The notes under the pieces: generated by a model
Databases searched by the model: none
Seen by the model: only the letters and a program-made list of their open reading frames with translations
What the model was told of the DNA's origin: nothing
Shown: positions 45,762 through 54,430 of the stretch, in pieces
Layout: every line of letters starts with the position of its first letter
How positions within the stretch are numbered: position 1 is the first letter of the stretch
Translations under genes and position numbers: made by a program
NCBI GenBank assembly: GCA_023052935.1
Contig: CM041295.1
Coordinates: 15,748,880-15,812,879 of the forward strand
DNA from: Piezodorus guildinii
Taxonomy: Eukaryota > Arthropoda > Insecta > Hemiptera > Pentatomidae
Reading direction: 5' to 3'
DNA length: 64,000 nucleotides

Positions 45762-46052
45762 TTTTCTCTTTGGCGCGACAGGCCGTGTAGGCCCTTGGCC
45801 TCGTGGTACAATCTCCTGGGAGAATATACTCACCATTCACGATGTGATTTATCAGGGTAGGGTCATCACTCCTTACGCCTGTTTTTTGTGAGTTGCCACC
45901 ATTTGGCTGACGGGTCTCACATACCCGGGGGAGAGGCTGTAAGTGAATCCCTACTTATTTATATCCTTATAAAAGCCCCGCCGGGACTGGGATTCGAACT
46001 CGGACCCTCTAGCATGAGAGACTAGCGCGCTAGCCACTCAGCCACGGGCTCC
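45762..46052 (-). repeat. tRNA-derived SINE, third family
   Basis: On the minus strand it starts GGAGCCCGTGGCTGAGTGGC. The A-box TGGCTGAGTGGC (46033-46044) and B-box GAGTTCGAATCC (about 45989-46000) are at tRNA spacing. The body ends near 45762 beside a poly(T) tract, that is, adenines on the element strand. It is inserted into a family A copy. Confidence 0.75.
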
Positions 46053-46307
46053 ATAATAACAGTAACATAGATATATAATATACCGTTGGACAGCTAAAGA
46101 TTTTAGAAAAAATATTATCATATATACAAATTTTTAAAATGTAATGTAAAATGCCGAACAGAGCATAAACTTATTACTGATTATTATAAGTAACAATTTA
46201 ATATTTTTATTTTATTTAATATAAATCGTATGTTTTGAAGGAAATTGAATAAACTTTTTATTTAAATTAACTTAAATAACCTCGGGATCTACTAACTTAT
46301 GGTAAAT

Positions 46308-46825
46308 TTTTTTTTATTTTTTTTTATTTTATTGAGATATATTACAATTTGTTTCTATATGAACATTAGTAATAGTGATATATGATCCCATTCACACAAT
46401 ATATACAATGATAAAGTCAAACAAATAAAATATAATATATATACAAAATAAGAAAACAAACAACAACCTATAACTGAGATAAATACAAATAAATGATATA
46501 TATAGAATTAAATAATAATAAATATAAAAACAAAACAAAACAAAACATTAACCTATAATTGAGATAAATAAAAGTTTGCAGATAAACAAACATCATTCAA
46601 ACAAACATAACTATATACAAAATATACAAGTGCTATAGAGGGACCCCAGACTGGGCTTTTCCCCCCACTTGTGGAGGAAAAAGCGGAATCCAAAAGATCC
46701 CACACCCTCGCTCTCAGCCGCGTCACTGGTGTGAATCAGTGGAGGCCGAACTAGGGCGTAATAGCCACAAACATACATTACATGAGTGGAGGATCTGACC
46801 AGTGTCAGAACTCCAATTTAAACGT
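46308..46825 (-). other. Jockey 3' UTR
   Basis: Contains the block found as separate truncated copies at 8686 and 44395 (GGCCTCCACTGATTCACACC, GCGGCTGAGAGCGAGGG, AAAAGCCCAGTCTGGGGTCC). It ends in an AATAAAATAAA-type tail at the 46308 border. Confidence 0.75.
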
Positions 46826-49504
46826 TTACAATACGTCTCGCGGCCACTGCCGTTTCAATCTTCGAGGAGGATTATAGGGATGGGTGGTACTGGATAGGGA
46901 TTGTGCTAGAGGGTTAGGATGATGACTAAGGTTCTGATGAAATTTGGAAAATTTGGATGGTACCAGGTCTAAAATAAATGGAATTTTAAGGTCGTGGTGT
47001 AGGGTAGAGTTGGTAACGTAATAAGGAGCATTAACTATTGTTCGGAGAACTTTGGATTGGAAGGATTGGATGCGTTTGATGTTAGAATGTTTAGCTGTCC
47101 CCCACAGTTCAAGTCCGTAGGTCCATATTGGTTTCAGTACTGTCTTGTATATTAGTAATTTGTTGTCAACTGTAAGATGAGATTTTCTATTTAGTAGTCT
47201 GTATAACTGGCCGAATCTGCGGTTAAGTTCTTTTCTTTTAAGTCTTGTGTGTGGGTTCCACGTCAGTCTTTTGTCTAGTAAAAAGCCAAGATACCGGACT
47301 GTGTCAGAGGAAGGAAGCGGTAGAGAATTTAAATAAACCGTTGGACAGGATTTGCGTCGAAGAGTGAATGTGACGTGTGAGCACTTGTTTTCGTTCACCT
47401 TAATACGCCAAGCGTTACACCAGTCTTCGACAAGGGAAAGGTGATTTTGTAAATTAATCGATGCTACTTCAGGATCGGAATTGGATGACAAAATGGCGGT
47501 ATCATCAGCAAATGTTGCCAGAAAGGTATCGGGATCGGTAGGGATATCGGCGGTGTAGAGGATGTAGAGGACGGGTCCCAAGACGCTGCCTTGAGGAACA
47601 CCAGCCTCAACAATATAATGTTTGGAAAATTCTGAGCCACAGCGAACTCGGAAGGAGCGGTTTGATAGATAGGATCGGAGGACTAGGTATAAGGATTGGG
47701 GTAAATGGGTTTTGAGCTTAAAGAGCAATCCCGGGTGCCACACCCGGTCGAAAGCTTGAGATATGTCCAGAAAGGCACCCGAACAATACTCCTTGCACTC
47801 AAGGGCAGAGGAAATGTGGTCCACAACTCGGAGTCCTTGCTGAACCGTGGAATGTTGAGGACGAAATCCGAACTGATGTGAAGGAAAATTTTGAAATTTG
47901 GCTAGGATTCGTTTTAGTAGGAGCTTTTCGAAAATTTTTGAGAGGATCGGAAGTAGGCTGATAGGTCTGTAAGATGACGTGTTGTTAGAAGGTTTGCCTG
48001 GTTTTAGGAAAAGGATGATAGTTGAATGTTTCCATAAGAGAGGAAAATAGGTAGTGCGTAGGATACAGTTATAGAGATATGTAAGGAATGTAATGGCTTT
48101 AGGTGGAAGTTGTCTTAAGATTTGAGGAGTAAGGAGATCGTATCCAGAGGATTTACGGAGAGGAAGCTTTTTAAGAAGATATCTGACCTCAGAGGGATTA
48201 ACTGCTTTAGGTGGTAAGGAAAGCGGTATTGGTGATATAAGGAACTCTTCAACTGCCGCCGTATGGGTAGGATTAAGCTCTGGATGAGGAGTAAAAACTT
48301 TGGAAAGGTGCTGTGCGAATTCCTCGGCCTTATCCTTGTCAGAAGCAGCCCAGGAACTATCACAGCGCCGGAGAGGATGGGAAATGGTGTGGGATTTTAG
48401 GATTCTCTTCGTGACATTCCAAAGGGAATTGTCACGAGTCGAGAGAGAGGAGAGGTAGGTATTGTAGGATTGGGAACGGAAGATCGCCAACTCCCGCTTT
48501 AATTTTCTACAAAAAAAGTTATAGGAGCGGCGATCCTCTGGGTGGCGGGTGCGTTGCCATAATGTTCTGGCTCGGCGTTTGCTGTTGATGAGGTCTGTCA
48601 GGTGTTGTGGTAAATGGCTTTTATAAGGAGTTATTTGGGAGTACTTGGGAGAGGAGGCAGTCCAGGCAGCTTGTTGAATAGCGGTTGTAAAGGAATATAC
48701 GGCGTCGTCAAGGTCATTTGGGGTTTTGAGAATCACTCTGAGGTCAATATCATTAGTGAGGATTTCGCGGAAGAGGTTCCAGTTGACAGGGCCTCTAATG
48801 AATGACGGTGGGATAGGTTTAGGAATAGGTGTTATGGATACATTTAGAATCAATGGACTATGATCAGAGGATAGTTCATCAAGGCGAGCTATGGAAAAAT
48901 TAAGAGAGCCTAATCCGCTGTGGATGAAGAAGTCGAGGATGTCAGTATTACGGTTAGGATCTGTTGGCCAGTAGGTAGGAGAATCGGGAGGTAGGAGATG
49001 AAAGCGTCGGGAGTTGAGTGCAGATTGCAATGTCCGTCCACGAGAATTGGTGGTTCTAGAACCCCACTGTTGATTCTTGGCATTTAAGTCTGCACCCAAA
49101 ATGAAGTGATTACCCAAGTAGTTGAGAAACGATTCAAATTGGGCAGAGGAAATGGGATGTTTAGGAGGGCAGTATGCTGATGCGATGATAAGCGGAAAGG
49201 AAAATGTTTTGATAACAATGGAAGTTGCTTGTAGGTAATCGTGGGCGGGAAGTGGGTGTAAGTGATGGGAGAGGGATCGGCGGACTATGACAGCAGTACC
49301 GGCATGGGCTTTGCCGTCTGGATGGTCTGTCCGGTATGTCGTGTATCCTGGTATTTTAAAGCACTGTTTAGTGGTTAGTCTAGTTTCAGTAATGAGTGCA
49401 ACATCAATGTTTTTGTCTTGCAGTACGGCTGTAAGTTCGTCAGTGTGAGTTCTAACACCATTCGCATTCCAAAGGAGAATGGATAAGGAATTAGGTGTAG
49501 TCAT
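46826..49504 (-). CDS. Jockey LINE ORF2, endonuclease and reverse transcriptase
   Basis: The 892-residue protein nicks target DNA and copies element RNA at the nick. Residues 1-220 are the APE-type endonuclease: LLWNANGVRTH (10-20), LITETR (37-42), GADLNAKNQQWG (137-148) and LSSDHSPL (211-218). The reverse transcriptase spans about 450-760: SSYRPISLLPILSKIFEKLL (510-529), QFGFRPQHSTVQQ (544-556), FLDISQAFDRVWH (578-590), AGVPQGSVLGPVLY (634-647) and catalytic FADD at 665-668. The C-terminal part has YGLELWGTAKHSNIKRIQSF. Length and layout match Jockey-clade ORF2. No internal stops or missing catalytic residues were seen. Translation probably depends on reinitiation or readthrough at the ORF1 stop. 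Confidence 0.93.
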   Translation of the reverse strand: MTTPNSLSILLWNANGVRTHTDELTAVLQDKNIDVALITETRLTTKQCFKIPGYTTYRTDHPDGKAHAGTAVIVRRSLSHHLHPLPAHDYLQATSIVIKTFSFPLIIASAYCPPKHPISSAQFESFLNYLGNHFILGADLNAKNQQWGSRTTNSRGRTLQSALNSRRFHLLPPDSPTYWPTDPNRNTDILDFFIHSGLGSLNFSIARLDELSSDHSPLILNVSITPIPKPIPPSFIRGPVNWNLFREILTNDIDLRVILKTPNDLDDAVYSFTTAIQQAAWTASSPKYSQITPYKSHLPQHLTDLINSKRRARTLWQRTRHPEDRRSYNFFCRKLKRELAIFRSQSYNTYLSSLSTRDNSLWNVTKRILKSHTISHPLRRCDSSWAASDKDKAEEFAQHLSKVFTPHPELNPTHTAAVEEFLISPIPLSLPPKAVNPSEVRYLLKKLPLRKSSGYDLLTPQILRQLPPKAITFLTYLYNCILRTTYFPLLWKHSTIILFLKPGKPSNNTSSYRPISLLPILSKIFEKLLLKRILAKFQNFPSHQFGFRPQHSTVQQGLRVVDHISSALECKEYCSGAFLDISQAFDRVWHPGLLFKLKTHLPQSLYLVLRSYLSNRSFRVRCGSEFSKHYIVEAGVPQGSVLGPVLYILYTADIPTDPDTFLATFADDTAILSSNSDPEVASINLQNHLSLVEDWCNAWRIKVNENKCSHVTFTLRRKSCPTVYLNSLPLPSSDTVRYLGFLLDKRLTWNPHTRLKRKELNRRFGQLYRLLNRKSHLTVDNKLLIYKTVLKPIWTYGLELWGTAKHSNIKRIQSFQSKVLRTIVNAPYYVTNSTLHHDLKIPFILDLVPSKFSKFHQNLSHHPNPLAQSLSSTTHPYNPPRRLKRQWPRDVL

Positions 49505-50815
49505 TTATGGTTTTTTTAAGGCAGGAATGAGATTTGATACGAGATTCGTAAGGAGTGATATTAGGGGCATAACAAGGGATTTAATTTCGGAGATAAAGGA
49601 TGTCATCAAACTGGTAAGGTCTGTGGCATTTGAAGGAGGAGGGATATGAGAGATTTGTGGTTGATTAGGATTTTTAGGATTGGTTACATTTTGAGGAAGA
49701 GGTATATGTGGAATGGATTGAGGTACATTCTGTAGTTCCGGCAGGGCCACGGCTTCAGTACTTTGATTTCCACCTCCAAGTAGGTGGGCAAATGATACAT
49801 TGGCATCAATAAGTTTTGAGGGTTCTCTTCTGTTTCTTACTTGTCTTGCTGTTTCATCCAGTACTTGAGGTTTTTGAAACCTGGTCCTCAGTTCCTTATA
49901 GATTTGGCATCCTTTATAGTTGGCTGGGTGGTCCTTGAGGCAATGAGCACATACAGCTGGTGTTGATTTTGGTTTTGTACACTCCACAGACTTGTGCTGT
50001 TCACCGCATTTCACGCATCGAGGTATGTGATGACAATAACTTTTAGTATGACCATATGCTTGACAGTTATGGCACTGAACTATCTCCTTCTTTATGTAAG
50101 GTTTTTCAACTCTTACGCTGGTATAGTATAATCTATTGAGGTCATAGATTTTTTCAACTCCTTCTGCTGGTTCCAAATCCACAAAAAAGAGAGGTAGAGG
50201 AATTTTATCCTTTAGGACATTAGTGACTTGCCGCACTTTATAGCCCATCTCCGTTAGTTCTTCTTTAATTGCTTCAACTGGTGTCGAGGGGTGTAAGTTT
50301 CTGATTACAACCCTTAAAGCTCTCTCTTGGCGTAGCTGATAGGTATGGAAATCTGCTTTGGTTTCAGTTAAATATTTCACTATTTTTCTATATGTCTCGG
50401 CAGTAGTAGGAGATATTTTGGTATCATTGATTCTACTCATACAGTAGTAGCTGGTAGATTCGGTAATTTTGTTCAATTGCGCACACAACAACTGGAAATT
50501 TCTAATATTTTTGACAAATATGGGAGGAGGCCGTGGTTCACTGGGTATAGGAGTAGATTCCATGTTTTCTTTTTCATTATGCAAAATCTGAAAAGGATTT
50601 GGGGTGAAAAACGGCGATTCGTCAGTCATCCCTTGTGACGATGTGCCAGGTTGTGGTTCAGATTCTGAATTAGTACCCGAAGGGGTTGCTTGTAGATTTA
50701 ATTTTTTATTAGTATCACGGCGAGGTCTTTGTTTTGTAGGAGACGTGATTGAACCACTAGATCTAGATCTTTTAGTTGAAGCTTTGGAGGACATTACTTG
50801 ATGATAATATCGCAT
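49505..50815 (-). CDS. Jockey LINE ORF1, gag-like nucleic-acid-binding protein
   Basis: The 436-residue product binds element RNA and assists retrotransposition. The N-terminus is Ser/Lys/Pro-rich and probably disordered (1-95). Residues about 165-250 form the domain often found before LINE gag knuckles (RVVIRNLHPSTPVEAIKEEL, then YTSVRVEKPYIKKEIVQC). Residues 248-303 hold three CCHC-type knuckles: CHNCQAYGHTKSYC, CVKCGEQHKSVEC and CAHCLKDHPANYKGC. A hydrophobic tail follows (about 405-432). The start at 50815 is the first ATG; MSSKAST seven codons later is an alternative. The stop TAA is followed at once by the ORF2 ATG, in the same frame. Confidence 0.9.
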   Translation of the reverse strand: MRYYHQVMSSKASTKRSRSSGSITSPTKQRPRRDTNKKLNLQATPSGTNSESEPQPGTSSQGMTDESPFFTPNPFQILHNEKENMESTPIPSEPRPPPIFVKNIRNFQLLCAQLNKITESTSYYCMSRINDTKISPTTAETYRKIVKYLTETKADFHTYQLRQERALRVVIRNLHPSTPVEAIKEELTEMGYKVRQVTNVLKDKIPLPLFFVDLEPAEGVEKIYDLNRLYYTSVRVEKPYIKKEIVQCHNCQAYGHTKSYCHHIPRCVKCGEQHKSVECTKPKSTPAVCAHCLKDHPANYKGCQIYKELRTRFQKPQVLDETARQVRNRREPSKLIDANVSFAHLLGGGNQSTEAVALPELQNVPQSIPHIPLPQNVTNPKNPNQPQISHIPPPSNATDLTSLMTSFISEIKSLVMPLISLLTNLVSNLIPALKKP

Positions 50816-51124
50816 TTCATGTAAGGAAAATAATTAAATAATAACCAGATGTGGGGGGAAAAAAAGTAACTTAAGAAAACTTAAGCAAGACCAGCCTTGC
50901 CTAGCTATTGGCAATCAGCTGATATGAAGAGGTGACTCAGCATTCACTTTACAGTGTAAATTGTAACCCAACTTACCGTTGTTTGCTCCAATATTTACTG
51001 TTGTTGTTATCCTGAAGCCTGGTGATGTTTTCAAGACTGTTCTGAAGTGATATCCAACTGAAAAAGCAAGAAATCCAAGAGCCGACTTGAAAGATGACCG
51101 CTATACACACGCGCATGCGCAGAA
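50816..51124 (-). promoter_or_regulatory. Jockey 5' UTR, presumed internal promoter
   Basis: This untranslated leader begins, on the minus strand, ATTCTGCGCATGCGCGTG, a GC-rich alternating start. Jockey-type elements carry their promoter downstream of the transcription start. I infer the promoter from position only. Confidence 0.4.
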
Positions 51125-51310
51125 TATGGTAAATAAACATTGAAGATCTACTGCTGGGTAGCTTCTTCAAAATTCTTTTCACGCTCTTATATTATATTCC
51201 CGAACTTTTACTGGTTGTGTTTATTGTGTATACAGTTGTAAGATTCAATAAAACATACATAAAAAAAATTAACTTAAAACTTTTTCAACTTCAAGTTTAT
51301 TTTCATAGTT

Positions 51311-52157
51311 AATAGTTCCCTCTCATTTCATAGTAATTGGGTCCCTTTGTCGCAAACGTGGCTGAGAGTCTGAAACACCAGCCCATGTGCTGAGAAATTG
51401 CTCCAACAACTCCCTCCTAATCACGCGTCGGCACCACAGGGTTAAGAACGAGTTAGCAAAACTCCTCAAGGGAAAAAGATTTCACCTGTTTTGACGAGGT
51501 CTACAGCATTGATGCGGACGGATCAGTTTGGTACGTAGCATCGTTGCATTCCCGAAGATCGGAACTTCTGCAATGATCCTGGACCCTACCGTTCGATATG
51601 AGACTAACGACCTCGATCAAGCAGGTGCAGTGGAAAGGGAGAAGAGAGCAATCTACGAGAAATGCATCGCTTCCCTAAAAGAAAAGTTCCGCGAGACATT
51701 TGGCGAGAGACAGTTCTCCGTTAAAGGTCTATGGTTTGGGTCTCGCGGAGCGATCCCTGGAAGCACAAGGAGATTTTTGGAAGACCTGGGTGTCGATAAA
51801 TGAGATATAGCAGTGTGTAGCAGAAAACGTGATTTTGGACTCCCTGGGGATTATCCACCATCACCTGTATGGCAATTAAACGGTGAATTTGATTATATTT
51901 TGATTATGTAATGTGCGCACCAGAGATCTAAATTTCAAATATAGTGGAAGAGAGAAATAAAACAAAATAATGAAAATAGCTAAATGAGGGAAAAAATTGT
52001 AAATATTATAAATTTGTATTAAGATAGGAAAAAACAAATTTCAAAAATTGAAAATGTAAGTGAATATGTCCAAGGGATTGATACAGTATGCTGTATTATG
52101 TTAGCCACCCGATGTATTTGGGCTGCATTGCCAAATAAACCAAGCATTTCTCTCTCT
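51311..52157 (+). pseudogene. R2-like LINE 3' end with restriction-like endonuclease
   Basis: With frameshifts, the plus strand reads ESETPAHVLRNC, LLITRRHHRVKNELAKLL, then IDADGSV (about 51510). In the frame at 51528-51803 it continues as AMILDPTVRYETND, FRETFGERQFSVKGLWFGSR and GAIPG. The order matches the fragment at 31040-31481: Cys/His motif, RRHH, then a PD-(D/E)XK-like nuclease core. A 3' UTR of about 350 bases follows. The reverse transcriptase is absent, so this is a 5'-truncated dead insertion in family A. Confidence 0.6.
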
Positions 52158-52299
52158 TGAATTGATTCTAACAGCTGAGGTGAAAGTAGTGTGTTGCCCG
52201 CATCAGATTTTTTATTTGGCTATATTCTTTACATATTACGATTTTTCGTACTATACGACTGCATTTAAATACTAATTGTATAGTGATTATGGGAGAAGA

Positions 52300-52500
52300 T
52301 AATATTTTTCCCAAAATCTTTAGCTTTCCAACGATATATTATACATCTATAACTATTTATATAACAATACCATAGACCATAGTTCTATTAATGTTTTTTT
52401 ATATGTTATATTTTTGTTGTAATATGCTGAAATAAAAAATAAAAAAACAGTTATCTATCTATCTATCTATAACTATTTATATGAATTAATTATCATTTTA
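52300..52500 (+). repeat. Short family A piece with a small retro-insertion
   Basis: AAAATCTTTAGCTTTCCAACGATATATTA is family A, given here as positions 52313-52340. ATCTATAACTATTTATAT occurs at 52345-52362 and 52465-52482 and flanks a 102-bp insert (52363-52464) that ends in a (TATC)n run. This looks like a very short LINE 3'-end insertion. Confidence 0.55.
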
Positions 52501-52607
52501 TCAATTTTATAGTTATAAAAAAATCCTAATAACCCTAATGAATATACTCAGCCTGATAACATCCAATGTTGAAGTGGTGTGTAATAATGCCAGTATTATA
52601 TTTCTAG

Positions 52608-52995
52608 GTGTCTACGTTGAGGATGAGCCGCGAAGACATTACCGACTGGAAGACTTCCTCTGGAGCGGCTCTGGAGACGGGGACGGCTCTGGAGATGCAG
52701 AGGCCACCTGGGCCACGACGACGGTATACCGCACGACTACCGTGCTCACGACCATCTACCCGACGCCGGTCCTTCCAGTTCCCTGTCCGGGCGATGAGTG
52801 CCACATCAGCCCGACGCCTACCATATTCGTACCCGGGCCGTCCGTGACACTGCCGCCCCCTCCGGTCTACCCCGACGTCCCGGACCAGCGCTACTGGTTG
52901 GTCACCGTCATAGAGGCCAACAACACCGCTGTCGATCTCTCACCTTCCGTATTCGAGCAGAGGTTGGCTAGGCTCTACAGGACAGCCTTTCACAG
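52608..52995 (+). CDS. Host exon, KIAA1549/UPF0606-like protein (upstream of the two)
   Basis: A 388-nt internal exon. The acceptor TATTTCTAG ends at 52607 and the donor GTACAA starts at 52996. The exon enters with one base of a codon already supplied and leaves with two bases of a codon. It encodes a Gly/Asp/Ser-acidic stretch (WSGSGDGDGSGDAEATW), a Thr/Tyr/Pro-rich linker (TTTVYRTTTVLTTIYPTP, CPGDEC, PGPSVTLPPPPVYPDV), then a folded segment DQRYWLVTVIEANNTAVDL followed by SPSVFEQRLARLYRTAFHR. The last part resembles the extracellular domain near the membrane in KIAA1549-family proteins. GC content is far above the surroundings. Family identity is from memory; no search was possible. Confidence 0.7.
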
Positions 52996-53988
52996 GTACA
53001 AATCACAGAAATAGTTTGATGATACTGATGTTAAAAAAAGTAGATCAACTATCAACGCGCTTTTTGTATCAACATTTTAGATCAATTGCTTTTTTCCTTT
53101 TCCTTTCTCCTCCCTTTTAGTTGAAATGGTACCATTTTGGATCCCGTTTACTATAGGAAGCACTGCTTTTCAAGATATCACCATACACACCAAATATTAC
53201 AGCATTCATCCTATAGGGAATGCAATTATAATGTCGATAAGGAATGCGATTTTTCCCCATTTCAAATTAAGAAAAGAACAACAATGAGCTCTTCATTCGG
53301 ATAGTGAAATATGATATAACTTCTTCTCTCAATTCTCTTTCAATGAAAACTTTTTAAAAAAAATATTTTTATTGAAATTTACAACTGTATTTTGTAATAC
53401 AACAAGTAAATGATGGCAAGAGGAAGAAAGGATTAAAAGTAGTGGGTTAGAGTGGGAGTGGAGTTTGTCATGGAAGGATTGATACCTCGTTCGGGCCAAA
53501 TCAGTAACATATGGGATGTCAAGGGTCTGTTAAGGTCAAATGGATGAGTTTATTCGTGAAAAAGTAAGGAGCATTGAGGATTTTTCGAAGGATTTTGGAT
53601 TGTAAGGATTGAATATGGGAAGAATTGGGTGGTTTCGTAGAGCCCCTCAGCTCAACTCCAAAAGTCCAGATAGGTCTTATGATGGTGATATATATGAGCC
53701 TTTTTTTAGATAAGTGGAAGGTTGGATCGTCTGTCCAGTAAGTGTTGTAGTTAGCGAAAGCGACGGACAGTTTCTTGTCTTTTCAGTCTTGTGAGCGGAT
53801 TAATAAAAACAAAAAAAAAATTCACGTATGTAATACTTATCCAATATTATTAGGTATTAAGATAAATCATAGTGACCTGATTTTTGTAGTATCTTTATCA
53901 TTGATCACCTAGGCTTTTATTGATTATTTTTATTAAGATACTTTCAGTTTTCATTTGAGTATTATCAATGACATTTTCTGATTGGCAG
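52996..53988 (+). other. Intron of the KIAA1549-like gene
   Basis: 993-nt intron with GT...AG borders and a pyrimidine-containing acceptor. It carries an antisense Jockey fragment (53345-53805). Confidence 0.65.
53345..53805 (-). mobile_element. Jockey LINE 3' fragment in the intron
   Basis: The minus strand ends in TACAGTTGTAAATTTCAATA plus tail. Upstream it corresponds to the post-reverse-transcriptase region of the copy at 39232-39530, with many stops and small deletions. Confidence 0.75.
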
Positions 53989-54245
53989 GCAACAAGAGAA
54001 GCATCTGAAGCTGAATTCGAACAATGAAAGGGAAAAGAAAACGGTTTCCAGGGAAAGACGGGAAACTGTTTCAGTGCGAGTGCTGAGGGTGAGGAAGAAC
54101 TCGAAGGGAGGCCTCGTCCTCGTTTACACGGTGAGGGTGGCCGGGAAGCCGGTGGATGCCAACGTGGCTGCGCAGGACATGAAGCTCCTCGCCGACCACG
54201 AAGTCAGCTCGCTTCTTGGGTTTAACGTTCTCACCAAAGCAGAGC
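53989..54245 (+). CDS. Host exon, KIAA1549/UPF0606-like protein (downstream of the two)
   Basis: A 257-nt exon. The acceptor ATTGGCAG ends at 53988 and the donor GTGAGT starts at 54246. Its first base completes the Arg codon left open by 52608-52995, so the pair splices in frame. It encodes a Lys/Glu/Arg-rich start (QQEKHLKLNSNNEREKKT), then a beta-rich domain: SVRVLRVRKNSKGGLVLVYT, VRVAGKPVDANVAAQDM, KLLADHEVSSLLGFNVLTKA. This reads as the second half of the same extracellular domain. One base of a codon remains at the end. The next exon is not recognised in the remaining 9.7 kb, so the following intron is long or leaves the window. Confidence 0.7.
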
Positions 54246-54430
54246 GTGAGTCAAACAAAAGTACTGAGGCCATTTATTTCAGTTATTAAGTGTGATAGTA
54301 AAGCTATAGATTATGTAAAGACAATAATGTTACAGAGATAATGAAATTATTGTTCTATGATTCTTTTTTACTTTTACTTATTGATACAGGGTGTTTCCTA
54401 ATTTCACGGCACTATTTTAGGTATGTGTTC

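Larger units (their letters stand above)
46298..51134 (-). mobile_element. Full-length Jockey-clade LINE with intact ORFs
   Basis: TATGGTAAAT is duplicated at 46298-46307 and 51125-51134, so the element is 46308-51124, about 4.8 kb. In element order it has a 5' UTR of about 310 bp (51124-50816), ORF1 (50815-49505), ORF2 (49504-46826), a 3' UTR of about 520 bp and an A/T-rich tail. Both frames are open. Two ORFs, APE-type endonuclease and no RNase H fit the Jockey clade. Its completeness makes it the best candidate here for a recently active element. Confidence 0.93.
46264..51278 (+). mobile_element. 5'-truncated Jockey fragment, host of the intact element
   Basis: 46277-46307 and 51135-51265 together form one Jockey 3' end (CCTCGGGATCTACTAAC, GATCTACTGCTGGGTAGC, ACAGTTGTAAGATTCAATAA). 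AAATTAACTTAAA flanks it at 46264-46276 and 51266-51278. The intact Jockey lies inside it. Confidence 0.75.
45128..52212 (-). repeat. Family A repeat enclosing a nested transposon stack
   Basis: Family A pieces at 45128-45755, 46055-46276, 51279-51310 and 52158-52212 line up in order, from the right end (ATATATAGTAAGGGAAAG) to the start (GTGTGTTGCCCGCATCAG). Between them sit a SINE (45762-46052), a Jockey fragment that itself holds a full-length Jockey, and an R2-like fragment. A (TA)n array is at 45580-45628. Confidence 0.75.

Noticed and set aside
48115..48363. Separate short ORF inside Jockey
   Set aside because: Out-of-frame shadow of ORF2. The frames at 34070-34303 and 60676-60999 are rejected for the same reason.
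52538..52607. ATG at 52538 as the start codon of the KIAA1549-like protein
   Set aside because: The upstream codons are AT-rich and lack family resemblance, and a good acceptor (TTTCTAG) sits at 52601-52607, so 52608 is an internal exon border.
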